Origin: Aeromonas eucrenophila
GTDB lineage: Bacteria > Pseudomonadota > Gammaproteobacteria > Enterobacterales > Aeromonadaceae
Assembly (NCBI RefSeq): GCF_000819865.1
Contig: NZ_CDDF01000005.1
Location: 46,924-110,923, forward strand
Reading direction: 5' to 3'
Length of the DNA stretch: 64,000 nt
Below the pieces are notes generated by a model, which saw only the letters and a program-made list of their open reading frames with translations, was not told the DNA's origin and made no database searches. Made by a program: the position numbers and the translations under genes. Below are positions 48,155 to 58,646 of this stretch, piece by piece. Within the stretch, counting starts at the first letter, position 1. Each line of letters starts with the position of its first letter.

Positions 48155-48183
48155 AGACCGCGACTTATGTCGCGGTCTTTATA
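48155..48183 (+). terminator. tsf terminator
   Basis: AGACCGCGAC-TTAT-GTCGCGGTCT followed by TTATAT, 25 bases after the tsf stop. The tail is short, so some read-through to pyrH is possible. Confidence 0.85.
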
Positions 48184-48201
48184 TGACCAGGAATCAGTGA
48201 C

Positions 48202-48936
48202 ATGAGTACCAATCCCAAGCCTGCATACAGACGTGTTCTTCTGAAGTTGAGTGGTGAAGCCCTGCAAGGATCCGAGGGTTTTGGCATTGATCCGGCGGTG
48301 CTGGAGCGGATGGCCCAAGAGATCAAAGAGCTGGTTGAGCTGGGTGTTCAGGTCGGTCTGGTCATCGGCGGCGGCAACCTGTTCCGTGGTGCCGGTCTCG
48401 CCAAGGCGGGTATGAACCGCGTGGTGGGTGACCACATGGGCATGCTGGCAACCGTGATGAACGGCCTGGCCATGCGTGATGCTCTGCATCGTGCTTATGT
48501 GAATGCCCGTCTGATGTCTGCCATCTCCCTGCAGGGTGTGTGCGATTCCTACAGCTGGGCCGAGGCCATCAGCCAGCTGCGCGCCGGCAAGGTGGTGATC
48601 TTCTCCGCCGGTACCGGCAACCCCTTCTTCACCACCGACTCCGCAGCCTGCCTGCGCGGCATCGAGATCGAAGCCGACGTGGTACTGAAAGCCACCAAGG
48701 TCGATGGTGTATTCAACGAGGATCCGGTTAAGAATCCGGACGCCGTGCTGTATCATGAGCTCAGCTACAACGAAGTGCTTGAAAAAGAGCTCAAGGTAAT
48801 GGATCTTGCAGCCTTTACCCTGGCCCGTGACCACGATCTGCCGATCCGGGTGTTCAACATGAACAAACCGGGTGCACTGCGTCGGGTTGTCATGGGTGAG
48901 CCGGAAGGCACGCTGATCCACCACATCAGCAAGTAA
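48202..48936 (+). CDS. pyrH: UMP kinase
   Basis: A 244-residue amino-acid-kinase-fold enzyme making UDP from UMP. It has [13 protein letters not shown] at the start, [10 protein letters not shown], the UMP/GTP-site region [15 protein letters not shown], and [22 protein letters not shown] 48202. It lies 71 bp after tsf with a terminator between them, and 92 bp before frr. Confidence 0.97.
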   Translation: MSTNPKPAYRRVLLKLSGEALQGSEGFGIDPAVLERMAQEIKELVELGVQVGLVIGGGNLFRGAGLAKAGMNRVVGDHMGMLATVMNGLAMRDALHRAYVNARLMSAISLQGVCDSYSWAEAISQLRAGKVVIFSAGTGNPFFTTDSAACLRGIEIEADVVLKATKVDGVFNEDPVKNPDAVLYHELSYNEVLEKELKVMDLAAFTLARDHDLPIRVFNMNKPGALRRVVMGEPEGTLIHHISK

Positions 48937-49028
48937 AAAGCGAGCCGAAAGGCGCTCTTATCCATTACGTCGCTAAATAAGATAGACACGAGCTGCGTCG
49001 CGGCTCGTTCGCCAGAAGGAAAACCACT

Positions 49029-49586
49029 GTGATCAACGAGATTAAAAACGACGCCAAGGACCGTATGGCCAAGAGCGTAGAATCGCTCAAGACCCAGATG
49101 TCCAAGATCCGTACCGGCCGCGCTCACCCGAGCCTGCTTGATGGTATCCAGGTGGAATATTACGGCTCTGCCACTCCGCTGAAACAGTTGGCCAACGTAG
49201 TGGCAGAAGATGCCCGTACCCTGTCCATCTCCATCTTCGATCGCTCCATGATCCAGGCGGTGGAAAAAGCCATCCTGACTTCCGATCTGGGCCTGAACCC
49301 GTCCAGCAACGGTCAGACCCTGCGCGTGCCCTTGCCGCCGCTGACCGAAGAGCGTCGCCGCGACTTGACCAAGATCGTCCGTGCCGAAGCGGAAGGTGCC
49401 CGGGTTGCCGTGCGTAACATCCGTCGCGATGCCAACGCCGACTTCAAAGCGCTGCTCAAAGACAAAGAGATCTCCGAGGACGACGACCGTCGTGCCCAGG
49501 AAGAGATCCAGAAGCTCACCGATGCCTTCATCAAGCTGGTCGACGATGCCCTGGCTGCGAAGGAAAAGGAGCTAATGGAAATCTAA
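49029..49586 (+). CDS. frr: Ribosome recycling factor
   Basis: A 185-residue tRNA-shaped protein that splits post-termination ribosomes with EF-G. Conserved are [19 protein letters not shown] and [12 protein letters not shown], with the C-terminal helix ending AKEKELMEI. The start is GTG 49029, with AGAAGGAAA about six bases upstream. Confidence 0.97.
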   Translation: MINEIKNDAKDRMAKSVESLKTQMSKIRTGRAHPSLLDGIQVEYYGSATPLKQLANVVAEDARTLSISIFDRSMIQAVEKAILTSDLGLNPSSNGQTLRVPLPPLTEERRRDLTKIVRAEAEGARVAVRNIRRDANADFKALLKDKEISEDDDRRAQEEIQKLTDAFIKLVDDALAAKEKELMEI

Positions 49587-49609
49587 GCCTCCGACAGGTA
49601 TATTACGAG

Positions 49610-49639
49610 CGCCGTGTAGTGCCCCTGCACGGCGTTTTT
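49610..49639 (+). terminator. Hairpin terminator between frr and uppS
   Basis: CGCCGTG / CACGGCG (7-bp stem, 11-base loop) followed by five T, 23 bases after the frr stop. It probably reduces flow from the translation genes into the envelope genes. Confidence 0.75.
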
Positions 49640-49658
49640 GTCTTTGTGGGAGAAATGA

Positions 49659-50435
49659 ATGTCGCTTTTGGCAGCGCTAGGCGATAGCGCCAGCTCGTCC
49701 TTGCCTCGTCACGTCGCCATCATCATGGATGGCAACGGTCGTTGGGCCCAGAACCGTGGCAAGATGCGGGTCTTCGGCCACAAGGCGGGCGTGAAGTCCG
49801 TGCGTGAAGCCGTGACCTTCGCCGCCCGTGCCAGGATGGAGGCACTGACCCTGTTTGCGTTCTCCAGCGAGAACTGGCGGCGTCCGGAAGGGGAGGTCAA
49901 TGCCCTGATGGAACTGTTCCTGACGGTGCTCGGCCGAGAGGTGAAGAAGTTGCACAGCAACGGCATTCGGCTCAAGGTGATCGGCGATACCGCCCGCTTC
50001 AGCGAAAGGTTGCAGGCCAAGATAGCCAAGGCCGAGGCGCTGACCGCAGGCAATCAGGGGTTGACGCTCAACATCGCCGCCAACTATGGGGGCCAGTGGG
50101 ATATCGCTCAGGCGGCTCGCAAGCTGGCTCGCGCCGTGGCGGCCGGTGAACTGGATGCCGAGACCATCGATGAGGCGGCATTGGCGCAACAGGTTTGCAT
50201 GGCCGACCTGCCGCCGGTGGATCTGCTGATCCGAACTGGTGGCGATCATCGCATCAGCAATTTTGTGTTATGGCAGCTTGCCTATGCCGAGCTCTATTTT
50301 ACCCCGGTATTGTGGCCGGATTTCGACGAGGCCGAGTTCAGTGGGGCGGTTGCCTCCTTCGTTGCTCGCGAGCGTCGCTTCGGGTGTACAGGTGAACAGA
50401 TCCGGGAATTGATCGCCGCACAACAGACCGGCTAA
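49659..50435 (+). CDS. uppS: Undecaprenyl diphosphate synthase
   Basis: A 258-residue cis-prenyltransferase making the C55 lipid carrier for peptidoglycan and O-antigen. Asp24 lies in [25 protein letters not shown] and YAELYF follow. The conserved IPP-site motif is [11 protein letters not shown] here: position 196 is Asp where E. coli has Glu198. Other family residues (Arg192, Arg198, Ser200) are intact. ATG 49659. It heads the Vibrio-type order uppS-cdsA-dxr-rseP. Confidence 0.96.
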   Translation: MSLLAALGDSASSSLPRHVAIIMDGNGRWAQNRGKMRVFGHKAGVKSVREAVTFAARARMEALTLFAFSSENWRRPEGEVNALMELFLTVLGREVKKLHSNGIRLKVIGDTARFSERLQAKIAKAEALTAGNQGLTLNIAANYGGQWDIAQAARKLARAVAAGELDAETIDEAALAQQVCMADLPPVDLLIRTGGDHRISNFVLWQLAYAELYFTPVLWPDFDEAEFSGAVASFVARERRFGCTGEQIRELIAAQQTG

Positions 50436-50462
50436 ACCCCGCTCCCAAGAGAGAGGTTTCTT

Positions 50463-51320
50463 TTGCTAAAACAACGAATTATTACCGCATTACTGTTAGT
50501 GCCCATGGTATTGGGGGCACTGTTCTTCCTGCCGTTGAAATTCTTTGCCCTGCTCGCTGCCCTGGTCTTTCTGCTGGCCAGCCGTGAGTGGAGCGCCTTC
50601 GTCACCGCCCAGCCGCAACAATGGTTGCCGCTGGTGTTCTGCCTGTTGCTCGGCGCCAGTCTGTTCTGGGTGCCGGTGGAGCAACTCTGGATCCCGCAGT
50701 TGCATCCCCTGCTGATGGGCGTGCTCTGGACCGCAGCCAGTTGGTGGCTGCTTGGCCTGCTATTGGTCTTGCGTTACCCCCAAAGTGCCAGGCTGTGGAA
50801 AAACTCCATCTGGCTGAAATCCCTGTTCGGCCTGGTGACCCTGGTGCCCTTCTTCTGGTCACTGGTGGCCATCCGTGGCTACCACTTCTATCACGATCCC
50901 CTGATGGGGGCCTGGGTGCTGCTGTTCGTCATGGGCTTGGTCTGGGCGGCAGATTCTGGCGCGTATTTTTTCGGCAAAGCCTTTGGCAAACACAAACTGG
51001 CGCCGGCCGTCAGCCCGGGTAAAACCATCGAAGGCATGCTGGGTGGCCTCTTTACCGCCAGCCTCCTGGCCGTCGGGGTGACCTGGTTCATGGGTTTCGT
51101 GCCCGCCAAGATGGCGGTGGTGCTGCTCTGCTCCCTGCTGGCGGTGCTGGCCTCCGTGCTCGGCGATCTCACCGAGAGCATGTTCAAGCGCGAGGCGGGC
51201 ATCAAGGACTCCGGTACCCTGTTGCCGGGTCACGGCGGTATCCTCGACAGGATCGACAGCCTGACGGCCGCCCTGCCAGTCTTCCTGCTCAGCTACATGC
51301 TGCTCAGTCAGGAGTTTTGA
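50463..51320 (+). CDS. cdsA: Phosphatidate cytidylyltransferase
   Basis: A 285-residue polytopic inner-membrane enzyme making CDP-diacylglycerol. The signature is near the C-terminus (SVLGDLTESMFKREAGIKDSG in blocks, LLPGHGGILDRIDSL). The start is TTG 50463, giving MLKQRIITALLL like the E. coli MLKYRLISA, with AGAGAGG about eight bases upstream. Its TGA overlaps the ATG of a 22-codon frame copied from the dxr start. Confidence 0.96.
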   Translation: MLKQRIITALLLVPMVLGALFFLPLKFFALLAALVFLLASREWSAFVTAQPQQWLPLVFCLLLGASLFWVPVEQLWIPQLHPLLMGVLWTAASWWLLGLLLVLRYPQSARLWKNSIWLKSLFGLVTLVPFFWSLVAIRGYHFYHDPLMGAWVLLFVMGLVWAADSGAYFFGKAFGKHKLAPAVSPGKTIEGMLGGLFTASLLAVGVTWFMGFVPAKMAVVLLCSLLAVLASVLGDLTESMFKREAGIKDSGTLLPGHGGILDRIDSLTAALPVFLLSYMLLSQEF

Positions 51321-51388
51321 TGCCTGACTCGCTGGTGATATCGGGGGCCTTTGGCCCCATCTGTCAGTTATTCGTTCAGGAGTCCTGA
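51313..51388 (+). repeat. Duplicated 5' end of dxr, including its ribosome binding site
   Basis: 60 bases from TCAGGAG at 51308 (through ATG 51320 to about 51367) align with the dxr start region (TCAGGAG at 51376, ATG 51388): 46 of 60 identical by my count. The offset is 68 bp. A hairpin GGGGCC-TTT-GGCCCC (51344-51358) lies within the copy. Confidence 0.85.
51320..51388 (+). CDS. 22-codon coupled frame between cdsA and dxr
   Basis: [22 protein letters not shown]. Ten of its first 17 residues equal the Dxr N-terminus ([17 protein letters not shown]). TCAGGAG lies six bases upstream, its ATG overlaps the cdsA TGA, and its TGA overlaps the dxr ATG, both as TGATG. It is probably a remnant of duplication that still carries ribosomes from cdsA to dxr; a peptide function is not indicated. 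Confidence 0.55.
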   Translation: MPDSLVISGAFGPICQLFVQES

Positions 51389-52587
51389 TGCTCAACTCTC
51401 TGGTGATCCTGGGCGCCTCCGGCTCCATCGGTCAGAGCACCCTCAAGGTACTGCGGCAGAATCCGGGTCGCTGGCAAGTGCTGGCGCTGACGGCCGCCCG
51501 CAGCGTGGATGCCATGCTGCGCGATTGCCTCGAATTTTCCCCCCGCTTCGCCGTGATGGTGGATGAGACCGCAGCCGGCGAGCTGGCCGAGCGGCTCAAG
51601 ACCCACGGCGCTTCGACGCGAGTGCTGTCCGGTCAGGCTGCCCTGTGCGAAGTGGCCGCTCACCCCGAGGCCCACAGCGTCATGGCCGCCATCGTCGGTG
51701 CCGCCGGCCTGGCGCCGACCATGGCCGCCGTGCGGGCCGGCAAGCGTATCCTGCTGGCCAATAAAGAGGCGCTGGTGATGTCCGGTGCCTTCTTTATGGA
51801 GGCGGTTCGCCATCACGGTGCCGAGCTGCTGCCCATCGACAGCGAGCACAACGCCATCTTCCAATGCCTGCCCGAGAGCATTCAGCGCCAGCCGGGTTTC
51901 TGCGACCTGGCCGAGGCGGGGATCAGCAAGATCCTGCTGACCGGCTCGGGTGGCCCCTTCCGCTATACCGACATCGGCGACTTGGACAAAGTCACGCCGG
52001 CCCAGGCGGTCGCCCACCCTAACTGGTCCATGGGGGCCAAGATCTCGGTGGATTCCGCCACCATGATCAACAAGGGGCTGGAGTACATAGAGGCGCGCTG
52101 GTTGTTCAATGCGGCTCCCGAGCAGATCCAGGTGGTGATCCATCCCCAGTCGGTCATCCACTCCATGGTGCAGTACAAAGATGGCTCCGTGCTGGCCCAG
52201 CTCGGCAATCCCGACATGTGCACCCCCATCGCTCATGCCCTGGCCTATCCGGGCAGGATTGAGTCCGGTGTGGAACCTTTGGATTTCTTCAGTGTCGGAG
52301 AGTTCAGCTTTATTCGTCCCGACTACGAACGCTACCCCAACCTGGCGTTGGCCATGACGGCCTGCCAGCAAGGACAGGCTGCCACCACCTCCCTCAATGC
52401 GGCCAATGAAGAGAGCGTCGCGGCTTTTCTTGCAGAGCGGATCGGATTTATGGATATTGCCATGGTCAATGAATCCATCATGACGGCATTGGGTGGTTGC
52501 GCCGCAGGGTCGCTCGACGATCTGATTGCCCTGGATGGCATGGCCCGTGCCCGTGCCCACGAACTGATTGAGGAGCTTGCTCGATGA
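51388..52587 (+). CDS. dxr: 1-deoxy-D-xylulose 5-phosphate reductoisomerase
   Basis: A 399-residue second enzyme of the MEP isoprenoid pathway, converting DXP to MEP with NADPH. The NADPH loop [10 protein letters not shown] is near 9-18; metal ligands lie in [11 protein letters not shown]; the flexible active-site loop contains [17 protein letters not shown] (in blocks [16 protein letters not shown]). ATG 51388 has CAGGAG eight bases upstream. Its stop overlaps the start of a 26-codon frame (ATGA). Confidence 0.97.
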   Translation: MLNSLVILGASGSIGQSTLKVLRQNPGRWQVLALTAARSVDAMLRDCLEFSPRFAVMVDETAAGELAERLKTHGASTRVLSGQAALCEVAAHPEAHSVMAAIVGAAGLAPTMAAVRAGKRILLANKEALVMSGAFFMEAVRHHGAELLPIDSEHNAIFQCLPESIQRQPGFCDLAEAGISKILLTGSGGPFRYTDIGDLDKVTPAQAVAHPNWSMGAKISVDSATMINKGLEYIEARWLFNAAPEQIQVVIHPQSVIHSMVQYKDGSVLAQLGNPDMCTPIAHALAYPGRIESGVEPLDFFSVGEFSFIRPDYERYPNLALAMTACQQGQAATTSLNAANEESVAAFLAERIGFMDIAMVNESIMTALGGCAAGSLDDLIALDGMARARAHELIEELAR

Positions 52588-52664
52588 ACGGACTGTGGTG
52601 GCCAGAGGCCGCTCTCTACGCCTTCGGGTATCGGACGGGTCATGACCTTGAGGCGGCTCACTGA
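52584..52664 (+). CDS. 26-codon coupled frame between dxr and rseP
   Basis: [20 protein letters not shown]... ends at a TGA overlapping the rseP ATG. It starts by ATGA overlap with dxr, with AGGAG eight bases upstream. Its first residues (MNGLWW) loosely resemble the RseP start (MGGVLW), as do the bases around both starts, so it may be another decayed start duplication; this is weaker than the dxr case. Confidence 0.5.
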   Translation: MNGLWWPEAALYAFGYRTGHDLEAAH

Positions 52665-54016
52665 TGGGCGGCGTCTTGTGGAATCTCGGCGCCTTCGTCG
52701 TCGCCCTCGGCCTGCTGGTAGCAGTACATGAGTTCGGCCACTTCTGGGTAGCCCGTCGCTGTGGCGTCAAGGTCGAGCGTTTCTCCATCGGTTTTGGCAA
52801 GGCCATCTGGCGTCGTATCGGCAAAGATGGCACCGAATATGTGTTGGCCCTGATCCCGCTCGGTGGCTACGTCAAGATGCTGGACGGTCGGGTCGACGAG
52901 CTCAAACCCGGTGAGGAGGCGCAGGCGTTCAATCACAAGAGTGTCTGGGCGCGGATGGCCATAGTCGCGGCCGGTCCCATGGCGAACTTCCTGTTCGCCC
53001 TGTTCGCCTTCTGGCTGATGTTCATGATCGGGGTCCCCAGCGTCAAGCCGGTGATCGACGAGGTGCGTCCCGCGTCCATCGTGGCCCAGGCGGGTGTCCT
53101 GCCGGGCATGGAGATCGTCGGCGTCGGTGATGAGGCAACCGGAGACTGGGAGGCGGTCACCTATGCCCTCATCAGCCATCTGGGGGATGATTCCGTACGC
53201 CTCAAGCTGAAGGCGGCGGATACCAGCTATGCGATCGAGAAGACGCTCGAGCTGGGCGACTGGAAATTTGATCCGGAGAAAGAATCTCCCATCGGCAGCC
53301 TGGGGATAGTGCCCCTCGGCGGCAAGGTGCTGCCGGTGGTCGATGCTATCGTTCCCAACAGCGCCAGCGAGAAAGCCGGCCTGCAGCTGGGGGATCGCAT
53401 CAAGCGGGTAGGGGAGCAGGAGATCACCGAGTGGGCTCAGTTTGTGCTGCGGGTGCAGCAATCTCCCGAGCAACCATTGCAAGTCATGGTGGAGCGTGGG
53501 GGCAGCGATCTGACGCTGACCCTGTTGCCGGATGCGAAAAAGGTGCGTGGCCAACTGGTCGGTTTTGTCGGCCTGTCGCCGCAACTGGTTCCATTACCGG
53601 AAGAGTATCGAGTTCTGTTACAGTATGGGCCTTTGCAAGCCCTGTGGCATGGGGCCCAGAAGACCTGGAGCCTGACCACGCTGACCTTTGATATGATCGG
53701 CAAGCTGATCGGTGGCATCGTCTCGCTGGATAACCTGAGCGGCCCCATCTCCATTGCCAAGGGGGCCGGCAGCAGCGCCGATTACGGGTTGGTCTATTTC
53801 CTCGGTTTCCTGGCGCTGATCAGCGTCAACCTGGGGATCATCAACCTGTTTCCCCTGCCCGTGCTGGATGGGGGCCATTTGGTCTACTTCCTCATCGAGG
53901 CAGTCACCGGCAAGCCGGTACCAGAAAAAATTCAGGAAGTTGGGTTCAGGATAGGCGCCGCCATTCTGATGTTACTGATGGGCATTGCGCTGTTTAATGA
54001 TTTCGCTCGCCTCTGA
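52664..54016 (+). CDS. rseP: RseP intramembrane zinc metalloprotease (site-2)
   Basis: A 450-residue polytopic protease that cuts RseA to release sigma-E and clears signal-peptide remnants. The zinc motif HEFGH is at 22-26, and the third ligand Asp402 is in [12 protein letters not shown], the same number as in E. coli. Two PDZ domains lie between (about 115-310). TTGAGG precedes ATG 52664. Confidence 0.97.
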   Translation: MGGVLWNLGAFVVALGLLVAVHEFGHFWVARRCGVKVERFSIGFGKAIWRRIGKDGTEYVLALIPLGGYVKMLDGRVDELKPGEEAQAFNHKSVWARMAIVAAGPMANFLFALFAFWLMFMIGVPSVKPVIDEVRPASIVAQAGVLPGMEIVGVGDEATGDWEAVTYALISHLGDDSVRLKLKAADTSYAIEKTLELGDWKFDPEKESPIGSLGIVPLGGKVLPVVDAIVPNSASEKAGLQLGDRIKRVGEQEITEWAQFVLRVQQSPEQPLQVMVERGGSDLTLTLLPDAKKVRGQLVGFVGLSPQLVPLPEEYRVLLQYGPLQALWHGAQKTWSLTTLTFDMIGKLIGGIVSLDNLSGPISIAKGAGSSADYGLVYFLGFLALISVNLGIINLFPLPVLDGGHLVYFLIEAVTGKPVPEKIQEVGFRIGAAILMLLMGIALFNDFARL

Positions 54017-54050
54017 GGCTAGAGCATCAACAAGGACACATAAGAACAAA

Positions 54051-56474
54051 ATGGCTGTTAAAAAAGCATTGGTGTTGAGTTGCCTGCTGGGAGCCAGCCT
54101 CCTGGCTCAGGCGGCCCCTGCCTCTTTTGTGGTGCAAGACATTCAGGTCGAGGGTCTGCAGCGAGTGACCCTGGGCGCCGCCCTGTTGAATCTGCCGGTG
54201 CGGGTCGGAGACTCTGTCGATTCCGTGACCCTGGCCAACGCCATCAAGCGGCTCTATGCCTCGGGCAACTTCGAGGACGTCAAAGTCTATCGTGACGGTC
54301 AGGTGCTGCAGGTCGTGGTGAAGGAGCGCCCGACCATCTCCAGCATCGAGTTCTCCGGCAACAAGGACATCAAGGAAGAGCAGCTGACCCAGAGCCTGGA
54401 GTCCTCCGGCATCCGGGTCGGTGATCCCCTGGATCGCACCGTGCTGAGCTCCCTCGAGAAGGGCTTGGAAGACTTCTATTACGGCGTGGGCAAATACTCC
54501 GCCAGGGTCAAGGCCATCGTCACCCCCTTGCCCCGCAACCGGGTCGACCTCAAGTTCACCTTCGTGGAAGGGGCCGCAGCCAAGATCCAGCAGATCAACA
54601 TCGTCGGCAACAACGTGTTCCCGGAAGAGAAACTGCTGGCTCAGCTCTCCCTCAAGGACGATGTGCCCTGGTGGAACTTCACCGGCGATCAACGCTACCA
54701 GAAGCAGAAGCTGGCCGGTGACATCGAAGTGCTGCGCTCCTACTACATGGACCGCGGCTATATCCGTTTCCAGCAGGAGTCCACTCAGGTCTCCATGACC
54801 CCTGACAAGAAGGGGGTCTACGTCACCCTGAACATCAAGGAAGGGGATCAGTACAAGGTTTCCGGGGTGGAGATCAAGGGCGATCTCATCGATCGCGGCG
54901 CCGAGATGAAGGGATTGGTCCCCATCGAGGCGGGCAGCGTCTACTCCGCCAGCCAGGTCACCCACACCGAAGAGGTGCTCTCCAAGTTCCTCGGCCGTTA
55001 CGGTTATGCCTATCCCAAGGTGACCACCTTCCCGCAGGTCAACGACAAGACCAAGGAAGTGGAGCTGATCGTCAACGTGGAGCCGGGCCCCCGCGTCTAT
55101 GTGCGCAACATCAACTTCACCGGCAACGTCACCACCAAGGACGAGGTGCTGCGGCGCGAGATGCGTCAGATGGAAGGCACCTGGCTCTCCTCCGACAACG
55201 TCGAGCAATCCAAGACCCGTCTCAACCGCCTCGGCTTCTTCGAGACCGCAGAGGTTGACACCAAGCGGGTGGCGGGCAGCGACGATCAGGTTGATCTCGA
55301 CTTCAAGGTCAAGGAGCAGCCGGCAGGATCCATCAACGCGGGTATCGGCTACGGCACCGAGTCGGGCCTGAGCCTGCAGGCGGGTTTGCAGCAAGACAAC
55401 TTCATGGGTACCGGCAAGAAGATCGGTATCAACGCCAGCACCAACGACTACTCGAAGAGCATCGATCTCAGCTACAACGATCCCTACTTCACCGTCGACG
55501 GTGTCAGCCTGGGTGGCCGTCTCTACTACAACGAGTTCAGCGCGGCAGATGCGAACATCGTTGACTATGAGAACACCACCATCGGCTTCCGCCTCTCCAG
55601 CGGTTTCCCGGTCAACGAGAACAACCGCCTCGACTTCAGCCTCGGCTACGAGAACAACAAGCTGTCCCAGCCCAACCCCTATGTACAGGTGGATGAGTTC
55701 TGGCGGGTGTACAGCGGTAATCTGGACGGTGACAACCGTCTGGTGTTCAACACAGTCGACGTCACCGCCGGCTGGACCCGCTCCACCCTCAACAAGGGTC
55801 AGTTCCCGACCGCGGGTGACCGTCAGCGGGTGAACGCCAAGGTGACGGTGCCGGGCATGGATCTGCAGTACTACAAGCTGAACGCCGAAGACTCGCACTA
55901 CTTCCCGTTCGATGCGGATCACCAGTGGGTGATGCTGGCCAAGGCCCGTGCCTCTTACGGCAACGGCTACGGCAGCAACGGCAGCTATGATCACGTCTTG
56001 CCGTTCTTCGAGAACTACTATGCCGGTGGCTTCGACACCCTGCGCGGCTTCAAGAGCAACACAGTCGGTCCGAAGGCGCTGTATTACTACAACCTGGGTG
56101 GTAATGACGTCGTTCAGGGCACCGACAGCTCGGTGGGGGGCAACGCGCTGGCGGTCGCCTCTCTCGAGATGATAGTGCCGACGCCGTTCGCCTCCGAAAG
56201 CTATCAGCCTCAGCTCAGAACCAGCTTCTTCCTCGATGCCGGTACTGTCTGGGACACCAACTTCGACTTCAATCAGTACAAGAATCGCTGCTTCAGTGGT
56301 TGTAACTACCTGATGGACTACTCCGACCCCAGCAATATCCGGGTGTCGGCTGGTCTGTCACTGCAGTGGCTCTCTCCCATGGGCCCGCTGGTCTTCGTGC
56401 TGGCCCAGCCGCTCAAGAAGTACGAAGGGGATGATACCGAAGTCTTCTCGTTCAACATCGGCCGTACCTTCTAA
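54051..56474 (+). CDS. bamA: Outer-membrane assembly factor BamA
   Basis: An 807-residue core subunit of the BAM complex. A signal peptide (to about residue 20) is followed by five POTRA domains (about 21-420; [14 protein letters not shown] at the first) and a 16-strand barrel. The inward loop motif reads TLRGF in place of the common VRGF, and the C-terminus ends NIGRTF. ATG 54051 lies 34 bases after rseP; the ribosome binding site is weak (AAGGA, 14 bases away). Confidence 0.97.
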   Translation: MAVKKALVLSCLLGASLLAQAAPASFVVQDIQVEGLQRVTLGAALLNLPVRVGDSVDSVTLANAIKRLYASGNFEDVKVYRDGQVLQVVVKERPTISSIEFSGNKDIKEEQLTQSLESSGIRVGDPLDRTVLSSLEKGLEDFYYGVGKYSARVKAIVTPLPRNRVDLKFTFVEGAAAKIQQINIVGNNVFPEEKLLAQLSLKDDVPWWNFTGDQRYQKQKLAGDIEVLRSYYMDRGYIRFQQESTQVSMTPDKKGVYVTLNIKEGDQYKVSGVEIKGDLIDRGAEMKGLVPIEAGSVYSASQVTHTEEVLSKFLGRYGYAYPKVTTFPQVNDKTKEVELIVNVEPGPRVYVRNINFTGNVTTKDEVLRREMRQMEGTWLSSDNVEQSKTRLNRLGFFETAEVDTKRVAGSDDQVDLDFKVKEQPAGSINAGIGYGTESGLSLQAGLQQDNFMGTGKKIGINASTNDYSKSIDLSYNDPYFTVDGVSLGGRLYYNEFSAADANIVDYENTTIGFRLSSGFPVNENNRLDFSLGYENNKLSQPNPYVQVDEFWRVYSGNLDGDNRLVFNTVDVTAGWTRSTLNKGQFPTAGDRQRVNAKVTVPGMDLQYYKLNAEDSHYFPFDADHQWVMLAKARASYGNGYGSNGSYDHVLPFFENYYAGGFDTLRGFKSNTVGPKALYYYNLGGNDVVQGTDSSVGGNALAVASLEMIVPTPFASESYQPQLRTSFFLDAGTVWDTNFDFNQYKNRCFSGCNYLMDYSDPSNIRVSAGLSLQWLSPMGPLVFVLAQPLKKYEGDDTEVFSFNIGRTF

Positions 56475-56487
56475 CAGGAACGGACGC

Positions 56488-56507
56488 GCCCCCGCTTCGG
56501 CGGGGGC
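56488..56507 (+). other. UUCG hairpin between bamA and skp
   Basis: GCCCCCGC-TTCG-GCGGGGGC, a very stable 8-bp hairpin 14 bases after the bamA stop with no T-run. It is more likely a 3'-end stabiliser or processing signal than a terminator. The remaining 115 bases to skp show no clear promoter. Confidence 0.7.
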
Positions 56508-56622
56508 ATCAATGATGGGACGCGCAATCTGCGTGCCTCACCAGGCAACAAGACGGTCCTGAGGATCGCTTGCATTATCAGGTAAATCAGGTAGCCCTCA
56601 ACCGAGGGACCAAGGAGTAAGT

Positions 56623-57135
56623 GTGAATAAAGCGTTGAAAGTAGCTGGTTTGAGTTTTGCACTGATGGCTGCCGGTATGGGCTCCGCCTGGGCTGAAACC
56701 AAGATTGCCGTGGTCGACATGAGCGAAGTCTTCCAAAAGCTGCCCCAGCGTGACGCCGTGGCCAAGAAGCTGAAGAGCGAGTTCGAGCCGCGCATGCGTG
56801 AGCTGCAAAAACTCGAGTCCGACGGTCAGGCGCTGGTCGAGAAGTTCAAGAAGGATGAAGCCTTCATGAGCGCCGAGCAGAAGAAGCAGAACCAGGAGAA
56901 GCTGGCTAAGCTGCAGATGGAATTCAACCAGAAGCGTCAGGCGTTTGAGCAGGACAACGGTCGTCGCCAGGCGGAAGAGCGCAACAAGATCCTGACCAAG
57001 GTTCAGGCTGCTATCGACTCCATCGCCAAGAGCAATGGTTACGATCTGGTGCTGGAGCGCAATGCAGCGCCCTATGCCGCCAGCAAGCTGGACATCTCCG
57101 GTCAGGTTATCTCTCAGGTAAGCAAGAGCAACTAA
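56623..57135 (+). CDS. skp: Periplasmic chaperone Skp (OmpH)
   Basis: A 170-residue trimeric chaperone that carries unfolded outer-membrane proteins to BamA. Signal peptide ends GSAWA (cleavage near 24); the mature protein has TKIAVVDMSEVFQKLPQRD and a long coiled-coil tentacle rich in K, E and Q (about 45-135). The start is GTG 56623 with AAGGAG seven bases upstream. Confidence 0.96.
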   Translation: MNKALKVAGLSFALMAAGMGSAWAETKIAVVDMSEVFQKLPQRDAVAKKLKSEFEPRMRELQKLESDGQALVEKFKKDEAFMSAEQKKQNQEKLAKLQMEFNQKRQAFEQDNGRRQAEERNKILTKVQAAIDSIAKSNGYDLVLERNAAPYAASKLDISGQVISQVSKSN

Positions 57136-57138
57136 TTG

Positions 57139-58158
57139 ATGGCATTCACTCTCGCACAGCTGGCCCAGCAACTGGGGGCCCAGGTCCATGGCGATGGGAC
57201 CCAGGAAATCCGCAAGGTAGCGACACTGGAAAAGGCCGGGGAGGGTGAGATTACCTTCCTGTCCAACAAGAAGTACCGGCACTATCTGGAGCAGAGCAAG
57301 GCCACGGCCGTGCTTATCACAGAGGCGGATTTGCCATTTTGTCCCACCAATGCCCTGGTGCTCAAAGACCCTTATGTGGGTTTTGCCCGGGTTGCCCAAC
57401 TGCTGGACACCACGCCGCAACCGGCCACGGATATCCATCCGAGCGCCGTCATCGCGGCGGACGTGCAGCTGGGTGAGAGAGTGGCCATCGGCGCCAACGC
57501 CGTCATCGAATCCGGCGTCGTGCTGGGGGATGACGTGCGTATAGGCCCGGGTTGTTTCGTTGGCCAGCATACCCGACTGGGAGCACGCTCCCGGTTGTGG
57601 GCCAACGTCACCCTCTATCACAACGTGACCCTGGGCACGGACTGTCTGGTGCAAGCCGGCACCGTGATCGGGGCAGATGGTTTCGGTTATGCCAATGAGC
57701 GTGGCGAGTGGATCAAGATCCCCCAGCTCGGTGGCGTGACCATAGGCAACCGGGTCGAGATCGGTGCCTGTACCACCATAGACCGGGGTGCGCTGGAAGA
57801 TACCCGCATCGCGGATAACGTCATCATCGACAACCAGTGCCAGATCGCTCACAACGTCGAGATCGGCTACGGCACCGCCGTGGCGGGCTCCACCGTGATG
57901 GCCGGTAGTCTCAAGGTCGGCAAATACTGTATCATTGGCGGCGCCTCCGTCTTCAACGGGCACATGGAGATCTGCGACCAGGCCACCGTCACCGGTATGG
58001 CCATGGTGATGCGACCCATTACCGAACCCGGCGTCTACTCTTCCGGTATCCCTCTGCAGACCAACAAGGAGTGGCGCAAGACCGCCGCTCGGGTGATGCG
58101 TATCGAAGAGATGCATAAACGGTTGAGCCGGCTCGAGAAAGCGCTGGAACAAGAATAA
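57139..58158 (+). CDS. lpxD: UDP-3-O-(3-hydroxymyristoyl)glucosamine N-acyltransferase
   Basis: A 339-residue third acylation step of lipid A synthesis. An N-terminal uridine-binding domain (to about 100) is followed by a left-handed beta-helix of hexapeptide repeats ([20 protein letters not shown]) and a C-terminal helix. The catalytic His is expected in [15 protein letters not shown] use ATG 57139 three bases after the skp stop; the TTG directly before it is possible. No strong ribosome binding site is seen, so coupling to skp is likely. Confidence 0.96.
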   Translation: MAFTLAQLAQQLGAQVHGDGTQEIRKVATLEKAGEGEITFLSNKKYRHYLEQSKATAVLITEADLPFCPTNALVLKDPYVGFARVAQLLDTTPQPATDIHPSAVIAADVQLGERVAIGANAVIESGVVLGDDVRIGPGCFVGQHTRLGARSRLWANVTLYHNVTLGTDCLVQAGTVIGADGFGYANERGEWIKIPQLGGVTIGNRVEIGACTTIDRGALEDTRIADNVIIDNQCQIAHNVEIGYGTAVAGSTVMAGSLKVGKYCIIGGASVFNGHMEICDQATVTGMAMVMRPITEPGVYSSGIPLQTNKEWRKTAARVMRIEEMHKRLSRLEKALEQE

Positions 58159-58182
58159 CCACGATTGGTATAGGGTACTGTT

Positions 58183-58644
58183 TTGACTACTGAAAAGAAG
58201 AGCCTGGGCATCCAGGAAATCATGGATCTGCTGCCCCACCGTTATCCTTTCCTGATGGTGGACAAGGTGGAGAGTTACGAGATCAGCGATGAGCGCAAGA
58301 CCCTGCGCGCCATCAAGAACGTCTCGTTCAACGAGCCGATCTTTCAAGGCCACTTCCCGGCAAAGCCGGTGTTTCCTGGCGTGCTGATCCTGGAAGCCAT
58401 GGCGCAAGCCACCGGCATCCTGGCCTTTACCATGGTGGGCAAACCGTCCCCCAACGAACTCTACTACTTCGCCTCCATCGACCACGCACGCTTCAAGCGC
58501 CCGGTGGGCCCCGGCGATCAGCTGGTGCTGGACGTGGAGTTCCTGAAGGAGCGTCGCGGCATCGCCAAGTTCACCGGTGTTGCCACCGTCGATGGTGAAG
58601 TGGTCTGTACCGCCGAACTGATGTGTGCCAAACGCGAGGTGTAA
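58183..58644 (+). CDS. fabZ: 3-hydroxyacyl-ACP dehydratase FabZ
   Basis: A 153-residue hot-dog-fold dehydratase in fatty-acid elongation. Catalytic His57 lies in FQGHFP and Glu71 in [11 protein letters not shown]. The start is TTG 58183, as in E. coli fabZ. It sits within the lipid A genes, where it competes with LpxA for the shared 3-hydroxymyristoyl-ACP pool (family knowledge). Confidence 0.97.
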   Translation: MTTEKKSLGIQEIMDLLPHRYPFLMVDKVESYEISDERKTLRAIKNVSFNEPIFQGHFPAKPVFPGVLILEAMAQATGILAFTMVGKPSPNELYYFASIDHARFKRPVGPGDQLVLDVEFLKERRGIAKFTGVATVDGEVVCTAELMCAKREV

Positions 58645-58646
58645 CC

